Shown: positions 41,783 to 42,017 of the stretch, one piece after another
Numbering within the stretch: position 1 is the stretch's first letter
How the letters are laid out: each line of letters begins with the position of its first letter
Source: an uncultured Lactobacillus sp.
GTDB lineage: Bacteria; Bacillota; Bacilli; Lactobacillales; Lactobacillaceae
Assembly (NCBI RefSeq): GCF_944327175.1
Contig: NZ_CALVGT010000051.1
Span: 1-42,017 of the forward strand
DNA: 42,017 bases
Direction: 5' to 3'
Translations under genes and position numbers: made by a program
The notes under the pieces: model-generated
The model's input: the letters and a program-made list of their open reading frames with translations, nothing else
Database searches by the model: none
Told to the model about the DNA's origin: nothing

Positions 41783-42017
41783 ATGACAGAATTGATTTCA
41801 ATCAGAGAATCAGCCAAGCACGTTGACGAAGAAGTCAGAATGCATGTCTGGCTGACCGACAAGCGGTCCAGCGGGAAGATCGTCTTCCTGCAATTAAGAG
41901 ACGGCACGGCCTTCTTCCAAGGCGTTGTCCGCAAGAACGCCGTTAGCGAGGAAGTTTTTGAAGCAGCCAAGGGCCTGCGCCAAGAAGCCAGCTTCTACAT
42001 CACCGGGACCATCCATG
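41783..42017 (+). CDS. asnS: Asparaginyl-tRNA synthetase (5' part)
   Basis: Class II aminoacyl-tRNA synthetase charging tRNA-Asn. Only the first 78 residues are in the window. They hold the N-terminal OB-fold anticodon-binding domain: [40 protein letters not shown] and FFQGVVRKN, the expected opening of AsnS. ATG 41783 has AAGGTGG at 41766-41772. The gene runs off the end of the window. Confidence 0.93.
   Translation, partial: MTELISIRESAKHVDEEVRMHVWLTDKRSSGKIVFLQLRDGTAFFQGVVRKNAVSEEVFEAAKGLRQEASFYITGTIH

Overview
The window looks like chromosome of a Lactobacillus delbrueckii-type lactic acid bacterium (low-GC Gram-positive phylum, but GC-rich third codon positions). Pointers are the RexAB recombinase/nuclease pair, the mevalonate operon, dinG-ypmB-asnS synteny, several TTG/GTG starts, strong AAGGAGG-type ribosome binding sites, extended -10 promoters and a high load of recently broken genes. 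The species name is inference; no database was searched.

Layout. 1-267: end of a tRNA cluster (partial tRNA, Cys, Leu) with a terminator. 329-2565: an oppA-type peptide-binding lipoprotein gene broken by one extra base, preceded by a promoter and a 27-codon leader ORF ending in Cys codons; then a small membrane-protein gene broken by a 22-bp tandem duplication. 2616-2900: EAL-domain relic. 2947-9559: phosphate uptake and sensing block pstS-pstC-pstA-pstB-phoU, then a response regulator/histidine kinase pair with its own promoter. 9642-10616: bile salt hydrolase-type enzyme. 10776-12518: an Lsa/Vga-like ABC-F gene behind an attenuator containing a 3-codon leader ORF (Met-Arg-Leu-stop) and an intrinsic terminator. 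12614-15207: a 37-residue membrane peptide, two Nudix hydrolases and a GH18-like lipoprotein. 15512-17183: frameshifted YfcC-type transporter with a promoter overlapped by a cre-like site and a perfect inverted repeat. 17349-18504: decay zone with an ABC ATPase fragment fused to an EAL fragment, then a degenerate GGDEF gene with a stop codon. 18511-20013: an unrecognised protein and a Cof-type HAD phosphatase. 20134-20421: MarR-like gene stub cut by an IS110-like fragment. 20495-26703: plsY, parE-parC, ppaC. 26806-31029 (minus): mevalonate kinase, mevalonate diphosphate decarboxylase, phosphomevalonate kinase and type II IPP isomerase. 31163-42017: rexB-rexA, dinG, ypmB-like, start of asnS.

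How it works together. The pst genes import phosphate while PhoU and the PhoR/PhoP-like pair sense it and probably act on repeats upstream of pstS. The mevalonate operon makes isopentenyl diphosphate. RexAB and DinG handle broken or blocked DNA, and ParEC decatenates chromosomes. Three separate c-di-GMP domain relics (two EAL, one GGDEF) suggest this lineage has lost a c-di-GMP circuit.

Most interesting: the Met-Arg-Leu uORF/terminator attenuator in front of the ABC-F gene, the Cys-ending leader ORF in front of oppA, the promoter/cre/operator cluster of the yfcC gene, and the c-di-GMP relics.
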